Assembly: GCF_016862075.1 (NCBI RefSeq)
Contig: NZ_BOMG01000049.1
Coordinates: forward strand, 1-64,000
Source of the DNA: Actinoplanes couchii
Lineage (GTDB): Bacteria; Actinomycetota; Actinomycetes; Mycobacteriales; Micromonosporaceae
Direction: 5' to 3'
DNA length: 64,000 bases
Shown here: piece after piece, positions 34,449 through 42,827 of the stretch
How positions within the stretch are numbered: the stretch's first letter is position 1
How the letters are laid out: every line of letters starts with the position of its first letter
Position numbers and translations under genes: made by a program
The notes under the pieces: model-generated
Databases searched by the model: none
Told to the model about the DNA's origin: nothing
Seen by the model: the letters and a program-made list of their open reading frames with translations, nothing else

Positions 34449-34463
34449 TCGAGTACGCGAGGA

Positions 34464-34901
34464 TCAGAAGTTCCGGTTGAGGATCGCCCGGACCGGGTAG
34501 TCGACCCCGGTGAGCACGACCTGCATGGCCCGCATGCTGTCGCGGTCCACCACGATCGGGGCGAGCAGGTTGGCGGTCGTCTCGTGCTCCCCCGCGGTGA
34601 TCACCGTGAGCAGCAGCAGCCGGTCCGGGTCCTTGGTGTTCAGGGCCGCGAACACGTGGTTCTCGATCTCCGGGGCGTACTCCGGGAAGAACGGCTCCGG
34701 CGGGGCCACCAGGAAACGCAGCTCCGGCTCCTCGGTGGAGGTGAGCGCGTAGAGAAGACCGTCGTCGTTGAGGCGCACCAATACGAACTCCCGATGCGCC
34801 GGGAACCCCGGCATGGGCACGGCCATGGAGATGGTCGGCAGCCCCAACGACGGGTCGGACATCGTGGCCTCAATCGGTCGGGACGCGGTGCGAGTAGTCA
34901 T
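34464..34901 (-). CDS. fliW: Flagellar assembly factor FliW
   Basis: The 145-residue protein shows the FliW pattern: GFPAHREFVLVRLNDDG, LTSTEEPELRFLVAPPE and late NLLAPIVVDRDSMRAMQVVL. FliW binds both flagellin and CsrA, tying flagellin synthesis to export. ATG 34901 follows the flgL stop codon by 2 bp, with GAGG inside the flgL end. GTG 34907 is possible. Confidence 0.94.
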   Translation of the reverse strand: MTTRTASRPIEATMSDPSLGLPTISMAVPMPGFPAHREFVLVRLNDDGLLYALTSTEEPELRFLVAPPEPFFPEYAPEIENHVFAALNTKDPDRLLLLTVITAGEHETTANLLAPIVVDRDSMRAMQVVLTGVDYPVRAILNRNF

Positions 34902-34903
34902 GG

Positions 34904-35827
34904 TCACCTCAGGAAATCGATGAGCGAGGGCTGGATCACCTTGGCCGTGGCGGCCAGGGCGGCCTGATACGAGGTCTGCTGCATTTGCAATTCCATGATC
35001 GCCTTTGGCAGGTCGACATCCTCGATATCGGACAGCTGCGACGACACGGACATCAAGCGATCCTCTGCGGACTGCTTCATCTGTGTAACCCGATTATATC
35101 GGGCACCTACGTCCGAAAGGGTGGAGTTCAGGGTTTCCGTAGCTTTATCAAGATTTTGTAGCCCGGTCTGAATGCCATCGGCATCACCGGTACGCATCGC
35201 GGTGGAAAGGGAGTCGAGGACCTTGAACAACTGTTGTTCGTTCGGGGTGGTCCCGTCCGGCATCATGTCCGCGCCGAACACCTCCGGGCCGCGCACGTCG
35301 ACCCGGATCCGCGCGTTCGGCCCGATGGTCCGCATCGTCTCGCCCTCGACCTCACCGGTGTAGTCACCACCGGTGCCGTAGGCGGCCGCGTCCGGAGTGG
35401 ACCCGCCGAACACCGGCCGCTGCAGGTACTTCGCGTTGGCGAACTGGACGATCAGACCCTTGATCTCGTCGATCTCCTCGGCCCGCGCCTGGTTCGCCTG
35501 CGGCGTGCTGCCGCCGCCGGCGCTGGCCGCCTCCAGAGTCAGTGTGCGGGTGCGCTGCACCTGCTCGTAGACGCTCTTCAGAGTGTCCTGGACGGTGCCG
35601 AGCCGGCCCATCGCGTCGTCGGCGTTGGCCGAGTACTTCTTGTTCGCGCGCACCTCCTGCCGCAACTGCAGCGCGGAGACGGTGCCGGTCGGCGAGTCCG
35701 ACGGGCGCCGCAGCTGCTTGCCGCTGGAGATCTGGTCCTGCGCGGTCTGGGTGCGGCCCAGACTGCGCTGCAGACTCTGCATGGTCCGGGTACGGACGCC
35801 ACTCTCGGTGACTCGTGGGCTGGTCAT
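34904..35827 (-). CDS. flgL: Hook-filament junction protein FlgL
   Basis: The 307-residue protein, also called HAP3, joins hook to filament. The flagellin-like N-terminus reads TMQSLQRSLGRTQTAQDQISSGKQLRRPSDSP in pieces. The C-terminal helix ends LQMQQTSYQAALAATAKVIQPSLIDFL. It follows flgK by 11 bp and is followed by fliW. The central domain is small. Confidence 0.93.
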   Translation of the reverse strand: MTSPRVTESGVRTRTMQSLQRSLGRTQTAQDQISSGKQLRRPSDSPTGTVSALQLRQEVRANKKYSANADDAMGRLGTVQDTLKSVYEQVQRTRTLTLEAASAGGGSTPQANQARAEEIDEIKGLIVQFANAKYLQRPVFGGSTPDAAAYGTGGDYTGEVEGETMRTIGPNARIRVDVRGPEVFGADMMPDGTTPNEQQLFKVLDSLSTAMRTGDADGIQTGLQNLDKATETLNSTLSDVGARYNRVTQMKQSAEDRLMSVSSQLSDIEDVDLPKAIMELQMQQTSYQAALAATAKVIQPSLIDFLR

Positions 35828-35838
35828 CGGTCCACCCC

Positions 35839-37281
35839 CTACCTGCCGACCAGACCGGTGCGGTTGATCAGCTGATCGAGCATCGAGTCGATGGTGGTGA
35901 GGACGCGGGACGCGGCCTCGTACCCGCGCTGGTACGTGAGCAGATTGGTCATCTCCTCGTCCAGGTTGACCCCGGACTCGGCGCTACGGGCGGCGTCGAC
36001 CTGATCGGTGACCGCGTTCTGGATGTCCCGGCGGCGGATCGACGACTGGGACGCCACCCCGAGGTCGCCGATCATCGACTGGTACTCCGAGTCGGCGCCG
36101 GTCTTCGAGTCGGCCAGGTCGGCGAGCTGGTCGGCGACGTTGCCGTTCAGGATCCGGGTGGTGGTGCCGACGCCGTTCGGGTCGCCGGACGAGACGGCCA
36201 CCTTGTTCACATCGGACATCAGGTCCCGGTTGACCCCGATGTTCGCCGCCGACAGCGGGTTGTCGTCGTTCGAGACGAAGAAGTCCAGTCCGGTGACGCC
36301 GGTGGTGCTGTACCCGGCACTGTGGACGGTGTTGACGTTCTCGGCCAGGGTGGTGGCGACCTTGTCGAGCCGGTTCGACATGCCCTGGATCGTGCCGCCG
36401 CGGGCGACCATCTCCATCTGGGCGCCCATGCTGCCGCCGGAGGAGACCGGGGTGCCGACGTCCTTCCACTGCAGGTTGACCTCGGTGGTGGCCAGGTCCT
36501 CCATCCGCTGCGCACTTCCCGGGGTGACCCAGATCTCACGGGCTTTGAACTCACTCACCAGGGGTGCGTTGCCGAGGAATACGTTGACGGCGCCGTTCGG
36601 CTGGTCGGTCACGGTGGCGCCGGCCAGCTCGGACAGTTTGAGGATCTGCCGGCCGCGCTCGTCCTGCAGCTCGTTGGCCTGCAGACCGGACTGGGTGGCC
36701 AGCACGATCTCGTGGTTCAGCTTGGCGATCGACTCGGCCGTCTTGTTCACCTCGCTGACCGAGGTGTCCAGGCCGGCCCGGGTCGACTTGTACTGGTTGT
36801 TCAGCGACGCCGCCGCGTCGTTCAGCGACGCCGCGACGGTGGCCGACTGTTCGAGCATCGCCGACTTGGTGGCCGGTTTGTCGAAGTTGGACGCCACCTC
36901 GTTCCAGCCGTCCCACATGTCCTGCATACGGGCCTGGAGAGCGGTGTCACTGGGTTCACCGAAGACGTCCTCCATCAACCCGTACGCGGTGGCCTTGGTG
37001 TTCTGGTACGCCGAATTGCCGTGCTCGGTGTAACTGCGCTGGTCGAGCGCCGAGTTCGCCATCCGCTCGACCGACTTGATCGCGACGCCGTTGCCCACCC
37101 CGTCCGAGGTGGCGTAGATGCCGGCGTGCGTGTTGTCGTTCACCGACTTCATGACCACCCGTTGCCGGGTGTATCCCTCGGTGCTCGCGTTCGCGATGTT
37201 CTGGCCCGTGACGTCCAGGCCGCGGCGCTGCGCGTAGAGCGAGGTGAGCGCCGTGTTGATACCGCTGAAAGAGCCGCCCAT
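35839..37281 (-). CDS. flgK: Hook-filament junction protein FlgK
   Basis: The 480-residue protein, also called HAP1, has the rod/hook N-terminal signature GQNIANASTEGYTRQRVVM and the C-terminal EEMTNLLTYQRGYEAASRVLTTIDSMLD. It connects hook to FlgL. Its ATG overlaps the flgN stop by one base, which implies coupled translation of chaperone and client. Confidence 0.94.
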   Translation of the reverse strand: MGGSFSGINTALTSLYAQRRGLDVTGQNIANASTEGYTRQRVVMKSVNDNTHAGIYATSDGVGNGVAIKSVERMANSALDQRSYTEHGNSAYQNTKATAYGLMEDVFGEPSDTALQARMQDMWDGWNEVASNFDKPATKSAMLEQSATVAASLNDAAASLNNQYKSTRAGLDTSVSEVNKTAESIAKLNHEIVLATQSGLQANELQDERGRQILKLSELAGATVTDQPNGAVNVFLGNAPLVSEFKAREIWVTPGSAQRMEDLATTEVNLQWKDVGTPVSSGGSMGAQMEMVARGGTIQGMSNRLDKVATTLAENVNTVHSAGYSTTGVTGLDFFVSNDDNPLSAANIGVNRDLMSDVNKVAVSSGDPNGVGTTTRILNGNVADQLADLADSKTGADSEYQSMIGDLGVASQSSIRRRDIQNAVTDQVDAARSAESGVNLDEEMTNLLTYQRGYEAASRVLTTIDSMLDQLINRTGLVGR

Positions 37282-37766
37282 TACATCGCCTCATCAACCA
37301 GGGTGGGGCGCCGCACGGCGCCGCTGACGGTCTGGCCCTGCGGTCCGTACGTTTCCACAGTCTCGGCGAACGCGAGCATGGTTTCGCGAGCCGCCCGCTG
37401 GCCGGCGGTGAGCAGTTCCCGGTTGACGTCGGCCAGGGCCCGGATCTCCGCCGTCAACATCAGGAACGCTTTTCGGTGCTGGTGCAGGAGATCCGACCAG
37501 GGATCGGGAGCGGCGTCGGCGAGCTCCCCGAGGGACGCCTCCGGCGAGAGACCGAGTTCCGCCGCGACCTCCTGTGAGTACGCCGCCCGGATCACCTCGG
37601 TCTGCCGGATCTGATCCAGGACCACCTCCACCTCACGGGTGGCGTGGCTGAGCCATCTCGACCGGTTGGCCGCGAGGAGCAACTGCTCCTCCTCAAGCTT
37701 GAACAGCAGCATCTCCAGCAGCTCGCGTGAGCGCCAGAGGACACTGGCCAGGTCGGTCAGGCTCAC
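37281..37766 (-). CDS. flgN: FlgN-type export chaperone
   Basis: The 161-residue, mostly helical protein begins VSLTDLASVLWRSRELLEMLLFKLEEEQ and has a late helix LLTAGQRAARETMLAFAETVETYG. Size, helix content and position just before flgK match FlgN, the chaperone for FlgK and FlgL; sequence similarity in this family is weak. GTG 37766 has GGAGG upstream. It heads the minus-strand operon. Confidence 0.8.
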   Translation of the reverse strand: MSLTDLASVLWRSRELLEMLLFKLEEEQLLLAANRSRWLSHATREVEVVLDQIRQTEVIRAAYSQEVAAELGLSPEASLGELADAAPDPWSDLLHQHRKAFLMLTAEIRALADVNRELLTAGQRAARETMLAFAETVETYGPQGQTVSGAVRRPTLVDEAM

Positions 37767-37825
37767 CGGTCCTCCGTCGTACGGCGTTGTCGGGCCACCC
37801 CTCCGGCAGACCCGCTCATTCGGAC

Positions 37826-37853
37826 AGGTCGGCACATCAGCCCTGCCACTGAG
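37826..37853 (-). promoter_or_regulatory. Candidate flagellar sigma promoter for flgN operon
   Basis: On the minus strand CTCA (37853-37850), 16 nt, GCCGACCT (37833-37826). The predicted start is about 50 bp before flgN GTG. Same layout as the other flagellar promoters in this window. Confidence 0.6.
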
Positions 37854-37875
37854 TGGTTTCTCCCGATCGGGGCTT

Positions 37876-37902
37876 CTCCGTTTTGCCCTGAAAGGCCGAG
37901 AA
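37876..37902 (+). promoter_or_regulatory. Candidate flagellar sigma promoter for fliC
   Basis: CTCC (37876-37879), 15 nt, GCCGAGAA (37895-37902). This leaves a leader of about 100 nt before fliC. The GCCGA core matches sigma-28 -10 elements. Confidence 0.6.
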
Positions 37903-38010
37903 AATTTCGGAGAATCCTCATGGCCTCTCGGCACCGCGCCGATGGGTTCTGGCGTAACACATCGGCTCACGGACGGGCCGGACAGACCCCAGTCAAGGAG
38001 GAAACAACCC

Positions 38011-39246
38011 ATGGGTCTCCGTATCAATCAGAACATCGCCGCGCAGAACGCCTACCGGAACCTGTCCGTCACGGACAACCAGATGTCGAAGTCGCTCGAG
38101 AAGCTCTCCAGCGGTTTCCGCATCAACCGGGCGTCCGACGACGCGGCCGGCCTCTCGATCTCCGAGGGTCTGCGCTCGCAGACCGGCGGTCTGAAGGTCG
38201 CTGTTCGCAACGCCCAGGACGCGATCAGCGTCGTGCAGACCGCTGAGGGTGCGCTCAACGAGACCACCTCGATGCTCCAGCGCATGCGCGACCTCGCCGT
38301 CCAGGCCAACAACGCCTCCCTCGACGACAGCGCCAAGAAGGCCGCGAACGCCGAGTTCACCCAGCTGGCCGCCGAGATCGACCGGGTCAGCGACACCACC
38401 GCCTTCGGTAAGTCGAAGCTGCTCGACGGCAACTTCGGCATGCGGGCCACCAGCACCGGCACCACCATCGCCGGCACCGCGGCCAACCCGCCGAACGACC
38501 CCTACCCGAAGACCAACTCGCCGGCCAGCTCCGGCGCCATCTCGATCACCAGCCTCGGTGGCAAGGCCGTCAACATCAACATCGCGGACGTCGACCTGAC
38601 CTCGGACGGTGGCACCACGCCGCTCGCGCCGCAGGCCGCCGCCGCGAAGGTGAACGACGCGATCGCCAACGCCCTGCGCGACGCCGGCCACGGCGACGTC
38701 ACCCTGGAGGTCTCCGCCTCGGTCGACAAGGCCACCGGTGACCTCTCGTTCAAGGCCTCCGGCTCCACCGGGTTCGATTTGAGCGCCGCCAACATGGGCC
38801 TCACCGGCCCGTCGACCGCCAACACCAAGGCCACCAACGGCGACTTCCAGATCGGCGCCAACTCGGGCGAGACCCTGAGCGTCGGCATCCGGGCCATCAA
38901 CTCCCAGACGCTCGGCCTCAACAGCCTCGACCTCACCAAGCTGGCCACCACGACCGGCGGCAAGTCCGGCGCGACCGAGGCGATGGAGGTCCTGGACACC
39001 GCGATCCAGCAGGTGTCCGACGACCGCGCCAAGCTCGGTGCGAGCCAGAACCGGTTCGAGCACACGATCAACAACCTGAACGTGTCGGTCGAGAACCTGT
39101 CCGCGTCGGAGTCGCGTATCCGTGACACCGACATGGCCCAGGAGATGGTCGGCTTCACCCGCAACCAGATCCTGACCCAGGCCGGTACGTCCATGCTGTC
39201 GCAGGCCAACCAGGCCTCGCAGAACGTGCTCTCGCTGCTCCGCTGA
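38011..39246 (+). CDS. fliC: Flagellin
   Basis: The 411-residue filament subunit has the conserved N-terminus GLRINQNIAAQNAYRNLS and SLEKLSSGFRINRASDDAAGLSI, and the C-terminus SRIRDTDMAQEMVGFTRNQILTQAGTSMLSQANQ in pieces, ending VLSLLR. The central 200 residues form a variable outer domain rich in Thr, Gly and Ala. AAGGAGG lies before ATG 38011. A terminator-like hairpin follows, so fliC can be expressed above fliD. Confidence 0.98.
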   Translation: MGLRINQNIAAQNAYRNLSVTDNQMSKSLEKLSSGFRINRASDDAAGLSISEGLRSQTGGLKVAVRNAQDAISVVQTAEGALNETTSMLQRMRDLAVQANNASLDDSAKKAANAEFTQLAAEIDRVSDTTAFGKSKLLDGNFGMRATSTGTTIAGTAANPPNDPYPKTNSPASSGAISITSLGGKAVNINIADVDLTSDGGTTPLAPQAAAAKVNDAIANALRDAGHGDVTLEVSASVDKATGDLSFKASGSTGFDLSAANMGLTGPSTANTKATNGDFQIGANSGETLSVGIRAINSQTLGLNSLDLTKLATTTGGKSGATEAMEVLDTAIQQVSDDRAKLGASQNRFEHTINNLNVSVENLSASESRIRDTDMAQEMVGFTRNQILTQAGTSMLSQANQASQNVLSLLR

Positions 39247-39272
39247 TCCAGCTCAGTCAGCTGAACAAGTAA

Positions 39273-39305
39273 GGGGGTAGCCGGCTGGCCCAGCCGGCTA
39301 CCCCC
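39273..39305 (+). terminator. Stem-loop between fliC and fliD
   Basis: GGGGGTAGCCGGCTG (39273-39287) pairs with 39291-39305 over 15 bp around a 3-nt loop. No T tract. Likely a partial terminator that sets fliC above fliDST, or an mRNA stabiliser. Confidence 0.8.
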
Positions 39306-39329
39306 GCTCGGTACGAAAGTGGGTTCCCC

Positions 39330-40739
39330 ATGGGCAGCTCCGTGGACGGCCTTGCCAGCGGTCTCAACACCTCATCCATGATCACCCAGCTGATGCAGGT
39401 CGAATCGGCACCGCAGACCAAACTCAAGACCAAGGTCGCGACCGCTCAGACCGTCATCTCCTCGTACCAGTCGGTCAACTCCAAACTCAAGGCCACCAAG
39501 TCGGCGGCCGACTCGCTGGGCTCGCTCGCCTCGTGGCGGGCGCTCACCGCGACCTCGAGCTCGACAGGTGTCACCGCCACCGCCTCCGGCGGGCTGGCCG
39601 GTATGACCGGCAACCTCAAGTTCGACGTCAGCTCGGTGGCCCGCGCCCAGACCTCGATCATCAAGGTTGCCGACACCACCGCCGAGGGCACCTTCCCCAC
39701 GTCCATCACCATCCAGCCGGGCAGTTGGAGCACCGACTCCAACGGTGTCGACCAGTTCACCGCGGTCGGCGATCCGGTGGAGGTCACCATCCCGGAACCG
39801 CGGAAGGCGGACAGCCTCACCGCCGCGGTCAACTCGGCGGCCGATGCCAACGGCGTCAGTCTCGGCATCCGCGCCTACCCGGTGACCACCTCGGGCAACG
39901 AGGGTGTCGTCCAGTTCACCGGTATGAAGACCGGTGCCGCGAGCGGTTTCCAGATCACCGGCCTGGAGGGCATCGGCACCAACGGGAGCGGGCTGGAGAC
40001 CACGGCCGCCAAGGACGCGACGCTGACCGTCAACCCGGGCACCGCCGCCGAGTACAAGGTCAACAGCACCACCAACACGTTCAGCGCGCTGATGCCCGGT
40101 GTGACGATCGCGGTCTCCAAGCTTGAGACCGGCGTGACGATCGACGCCACCTCCGACTCCACTGCCATCACCGCCAAGATGCAGGCCCTGGTCGACGCCG
40201 CCAACGCGTCGCTCGCCGAGATCAAGAGCCAGACGGCGTACGACCCGGACACGCGGGCCGGCTCTCCACTGACCGGCGACTTCACCGTCCGGCAGATGAA
40301 CCAGTCGTTGCTGAGCATGATCAGCAACGGCCTGACGTACGACAAGACGACTACCGTCAACGGGGTCGAGTCCAAACAATCGGTCAACTTCGGCTCGCTC
40401 AGTCAGCTCGGCGTCTCCCTGAGCAAGGACGGACAGCTCGCCTTCGACGCGACCGCGTTCGCCAAGGCGTATGCCGACGACCCGACCAAGGTCCAGGAAG
40501 CCGGGATGGCCTTCGGCAGCCAGGTCCGCACCCTGAACGACAAACAGTCGAAAATCGTCACCAACGTCATCACCGGCCGCAAGGATGAGATCGATTCGCT
40601 CAACGAGCAGATCGAAAACTGGGACGTCCGGCTGGCCGTCCGCAAGGAGTCACTGCAGCGGCAGTACGCGGCTCTGGAGAGCTCGCTGGGCAAGCTGAAG
40701 AACCAGGGAAACTGGCTCTCCGGACAGCTCGCCGGCTGA
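39330..40739 (+). CDS. fliD: Filament cap protein FliD
   Basis: The 469-residue protein, also called HAP2, caps the filament and aids flagellin folding. It begins GSSVDGLASGLNTSSMITQLMQVE and has the C-terminal coiled coil DEIDSLNEQIENWDVRLAVRKESLQRQYAALES in pieces. It is followed 35 bp later by fliS. Confidence 0.95.
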   Translation: MGSSVDGLASGLNTSSMITQLMQVESAPQTKLKTKVATAQTVISSYQSVNSKLKATKSAADSLGSLASWRALTATSSSTGVTATASGGLAGMTGNLKFDVSSVARAQTSIIKVADTTAEGTFPTSITIQPGSWSTDSNGVDQFTAVGDPVEVTIPEPRKADSLTAAVNSAADANGVSLGIRAYPVTTSGNEGVVQFTGMKTGAASGFQITGLEGIGTNGSGLETTAAKDATLTVNPGTAAEYKVNSTTNTFSALMPGVTIAVSKLETGVTIDATSDSTAITAKMQALVDAANASLAEIKSQTAYDPDTRAGSPLTGDFTVRQMNQSLLSMISNGLTYDKTTTVNGVESKQSVNFGSLSQLGVSLSKDGQLAFDATAFAKAYADDPTKVQEAGMAFGSQVRTLNDKQSKIVTNVITGRKDEIDSLNEQIENWDVRLAVRKESLQRQYAALESSLGKLKNQGNWLSGQLAG

Positions 40740-40774
40740 CGAAGTAGTCGACAACCGCAGCCCGAGGGACACTG

Positions 40775-41149
40775 ATGAGCGCACCCAACCTCCGCGATCG
40801 TTACCTGCAGGACTCGATCAACACGGCGTCGCCCGCCAAGTTGCTGATCATGCTCTACGACCGTCTGATCCTCGATCTCATCCAGGGCGAGGAGGCGATC
40901 CGCGGCCAGGACCGGGAGACGGCCAACGACAAGATCACCCACGCGCAGGAGATCGTGCTGGAACTGCGGGTGACCCTGGACGTCGACGCCTGGGACGGCG
41001 CTCCCGGCCTGGCCAATCTCTACGGTTTCATCCTGACCGAGCTGATCGGGGCGAACATCAGGCAGGACGCGGATCGGGTGGCGAACTGCCGCGATCTGCT
41101 CGAGCCGCTGCGGGACGCATGGCGCGAAGCAGCCTCGGCCACGACATGA
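40775..41149 (+). CDS. fliS: Flagellin chaperone FliS
   Basis: The 124-residue helical protein has YLQDSINTASPAKLLIMLYDRLILDL and a helical C-terminus, the standard FliS pattern. It binds the flagellin C-terminus before export. The stop overlaps the next start as ATGA. Confidence 0.95.
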   Translation: MSAPNLRDRYLQDSINTASPAKLLIMLYDRLILDLIQGEEAIRGQDRETANDKITHAQEIVLELRVTLDVDAWDGAPGLANLYGFILTELIGANIRQDADRVANCRDLLEPLRDAWREAASATT

Positions 41150-41484
41150 CCGCGCCGACGGCGAACAGCCTCGACTGGCGGGCGGCCTGGACGGCCGCGC
41201 TGGACGACCTGGAGATGGACGTCCTCGCGGTCGAGACCATGCTCGCCGACGAGCGCCGGCTCGCCGAGACACCACCGGCGAACCCGTGGGTGCCACCCAC
41301 CGATCTGGGCGCCCTGCCGCTGGAACTCCGGCCGCGGGCCGACGAGATCCTCACCCGGCAGCTCGCCGCCGCCGAGGAGATCGCCCGGCGGCTCACCGCG
41401 AACCGCCAGCAGATGGCGGCGACGTCCCGGATCGAGACCGGCGAAGCGGTCAAGAGACCTGTTTATCTCGATTTCGCGATGTGA
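41146..41484 (+). CDS. FliT-like small flagellar protein
   Basis: The 112-residue protein is helical, starts by a 4-bp overlap with fliS, and ends before an intrinsic terminator. In most flagellar operons FliT, the FliD chaperone, follows FliS; size and place fit, but no clear sequence motif was recognised. Helical stretches include WTAALDDLEMDVLAVETML and ILTRQLAAAEEIARRLTANR. Confidence 0.65.
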   Translation: MTAPTANSLDWRAAWTAALDDLEMDVLAVETMLADERRLAETPPANPWVPPTDLGALPLELRPRADEILTRQLAAAEEIARRLTANRQQMAATSRIETGEAVKRPVYLDFAM

Positions 41485-41487
41485 GAG

Positions 41488-41514
41488 AAGGCCCCGGATC
41501 CCCGGGGCCTTTTT
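41488..41514 (+). terminator. Intrinsic terminator after fliC-fliD-fliS-fliT
   Basis: AAGGCCCCGG (41488-41497) pairs with CCGGGGCCTT (41502-41511) around a 4-nt loop and runs into five T residues (41510-41514). Confidence 0.93.
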
Positions 41515-41521
41515 CGTGTGT

Positions 41522-41539
41522 GCAACCTCTCGGCAACCG
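41522..41539 (+). promoter_or_regulatory. Direct repeat upstream of flgB promoter (possible TcrA-type box)
   Basis: GCAACCT-CTCG-GCAACCG lies 7 bp upstream of the candidate -35 of flgB. A direct repeat of GCA(A/C)CCG with a 4-bp gap is, as I recall it, the box of the Actinoplanes developmental activator TcrA. One mismatch is present. Confidence 0.4.
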
Positions 41540-41546
41540 GTTGGGA

Positions 41547-41574
41547 CTCAGCGGATCGGCGGGCACGCCGAAGT
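41547..41574 (+). promoter_or_regulatory. Candidate flagellar sigma promoter for flgB operon
   Basis: CTCA (41547-41550), 16 nt, GCCGAAGT (41567-41574), about 79 bp before flgB. The first 18 bases are shared exactly with the site before fliJ. Confidence 0.68.
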
Positions 41575-41652
41575 GCAGGGTACGAGCAACGGATTGCTCA
41601 CCGAACTGCCACGGAACGGCGACCTGAACGGATACCGACTCAGGGGGCACCC

Positions 41653-42000
41653 ATGTTCGAAGATCAAGCGTCGTCCGCACTCCGCGTCGCCGTCACCGGA
41701 CTCGCCGCTCGCCAACAGGCCATCGCCAACAACATCGCCAACATCGAGACCCCTGGGTACCGGGCCCGTAAGGTCAAATTCGAGGAAGCGCTGCAGAGTG
41801 CCGTCGCCCAGGGCCAGTCGCCCTCCGGGGTGACCCCGAGCGTGATGAATTCGCTCGAGCCCACCCGGCTCAACGGGAACAACGTCAACCTCGATCAGGA
41901 GACGCTGCAGCACATCGACACGTCGATGCGCTACAGCCTCGCCATCCGGGCCCTGGACGGCAAGTACGGCTCGCTGCGCGAAGCCATCAAGGGAGCCTGA
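41653..42000 (+). CDS. flgB: Flagellar basal-body rod protein FlgB
   Basis: The 115-residue rod protein has AIANNIANIETPGYRARKV near the N-terminus, the rod signature, and the helix LDQETLQHIDTSMRYSLAIRALDGKYGSLREAI in pieces at the end. It is the first gene of the long basal-body operon flgB-fliK, 2 bp before flgC. Confidence 0.95.
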   Translation: MFEDQASSALRVAVTGLAARQQAIANNIANIETPGYRARKVKFEEALQSAVAQGQSPSGVTPSVMNSLEPTRLNGNNVNLDQETLQHIDTSMRYSLAIRALDGKYGSLREAIKGA

Positions 42001-42002
42001 TC

Positions 42003-42395
42003 ATGAGCACCTTCAACGCCATCGGGGTCGCGGGCAGCGGAGTCACCGTCTACCGCAAGTGGCTGGACGCGGTGTCCGACAACCTCTCGAACATCAACAC
42101 CACCACCCGGACCAACGAGAACGCCTTCCAGGCCCGGTACGTCCAGGCCCGGGCCGCGCAGGACGGCAACGGGGCCGAGGTCGCCGGGATCCAGTACGGC
42201 AGCGCCGAGGGCATCCTCGCCTACGAGCCGGACAACCCGCTCGCCGACGCCGAGGGCTACGTCCGCCGGCCGGACATCGACATGGGCAGCCAGATGGCCC
42301 AGCTGATGATGGCCCAGCGCGCCTACCAGGCCAACCTCTCGGTCGTGGACCGGGCGAAAGAGTCGTACACCGCCGCGATCAACCTCGGGAAGTGA
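42003..42395 (+). CDS. flgC: Flagellar basal-body rod protein FlgC
   Basis: The 130-residue proximal rod protein has FNAIGVAGSGVTVYRKWLDAVSDNLSNINTT in pieces, then NAFQARYVQAR. The C-terminus reads VDRAKESYTAAINLG with PDIDMGSQMAQLMMAQRAYQANL before it. ATG 42003 follows flgB by 2 bp. Confidence 0.95.
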   Translation: MSTFNAIGVAGSGVTVYRKWLDAVSDNLSNINTTTRTNENAFQARYVQARAAQDGNGAEVAGIQYGSAEGILAYEPDNPLADAEGYVRRPDIDMGSQMAQLMMAQRAYQANLSVVDRAKESYTAAINLGK

Positions 42396-42400
42396 TCACC

Positions 42401-42766
42401 ATGACCTCACCGATCGGCTCCGTCAGCGGCATCGGCGGCTTCTCCGCCGTCGGGGGCATCAGCGAACGCGGTGTCGGCCTCGGCGGGCTCAACGGCCTGG
42501 GCAGCATGCTCGGCAGTTCGGAGAGCGCGCCCACGCAGGGCCCCAACAACGACTTCGCCGGCATGCTCGCCAAGGGCATCGAGAACGTCCAGGCGTCCCA
42601 GGCGCACGCGAGCGACCTGGCCGTACAGGTGGCCGACGGCCGGCTGGCCGACCCGGCGCAATACACGATGGCCGCCACCGAGGCGTCCCTCGGACTCCAG
42701 CTCACCATGGCTGTCCGGAACAAGGCCGTGGAGGCCTTCCAGGAGATCATGAGGATGCAGGCATGA
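42401..42766 (+). CDS. fliE: Flagellar hook-basal body protein FliE
   Basis: The 121-residue protein joins the rod to the MS ring. The conserved part is C-terminal: MAATEASLGLQLTMAVRNKAVEAFQEIMRMQ. The N-terminal 45 residues are Gly/Ser-rich. It lies between flgC and fliF as usual. Confidence 0.93.
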   Translation: MTSPIGSVSGIGGFSAVGGISERGVGLGGLNGLGSMLGSSESAPTQGPNNDFAGMLAKGIENVQASQAHASDLAVQVADGRLADPAQYTMAATEASLGLQLTMAVRNKAVEAFQEIMRMQA

Positions 42767-42827
42767 CCCGACTGCACCGCAGCGAAGCAAGGGCCGGGAG
42801 GGCATGCCCGGGAAGGCACAGACTGAC

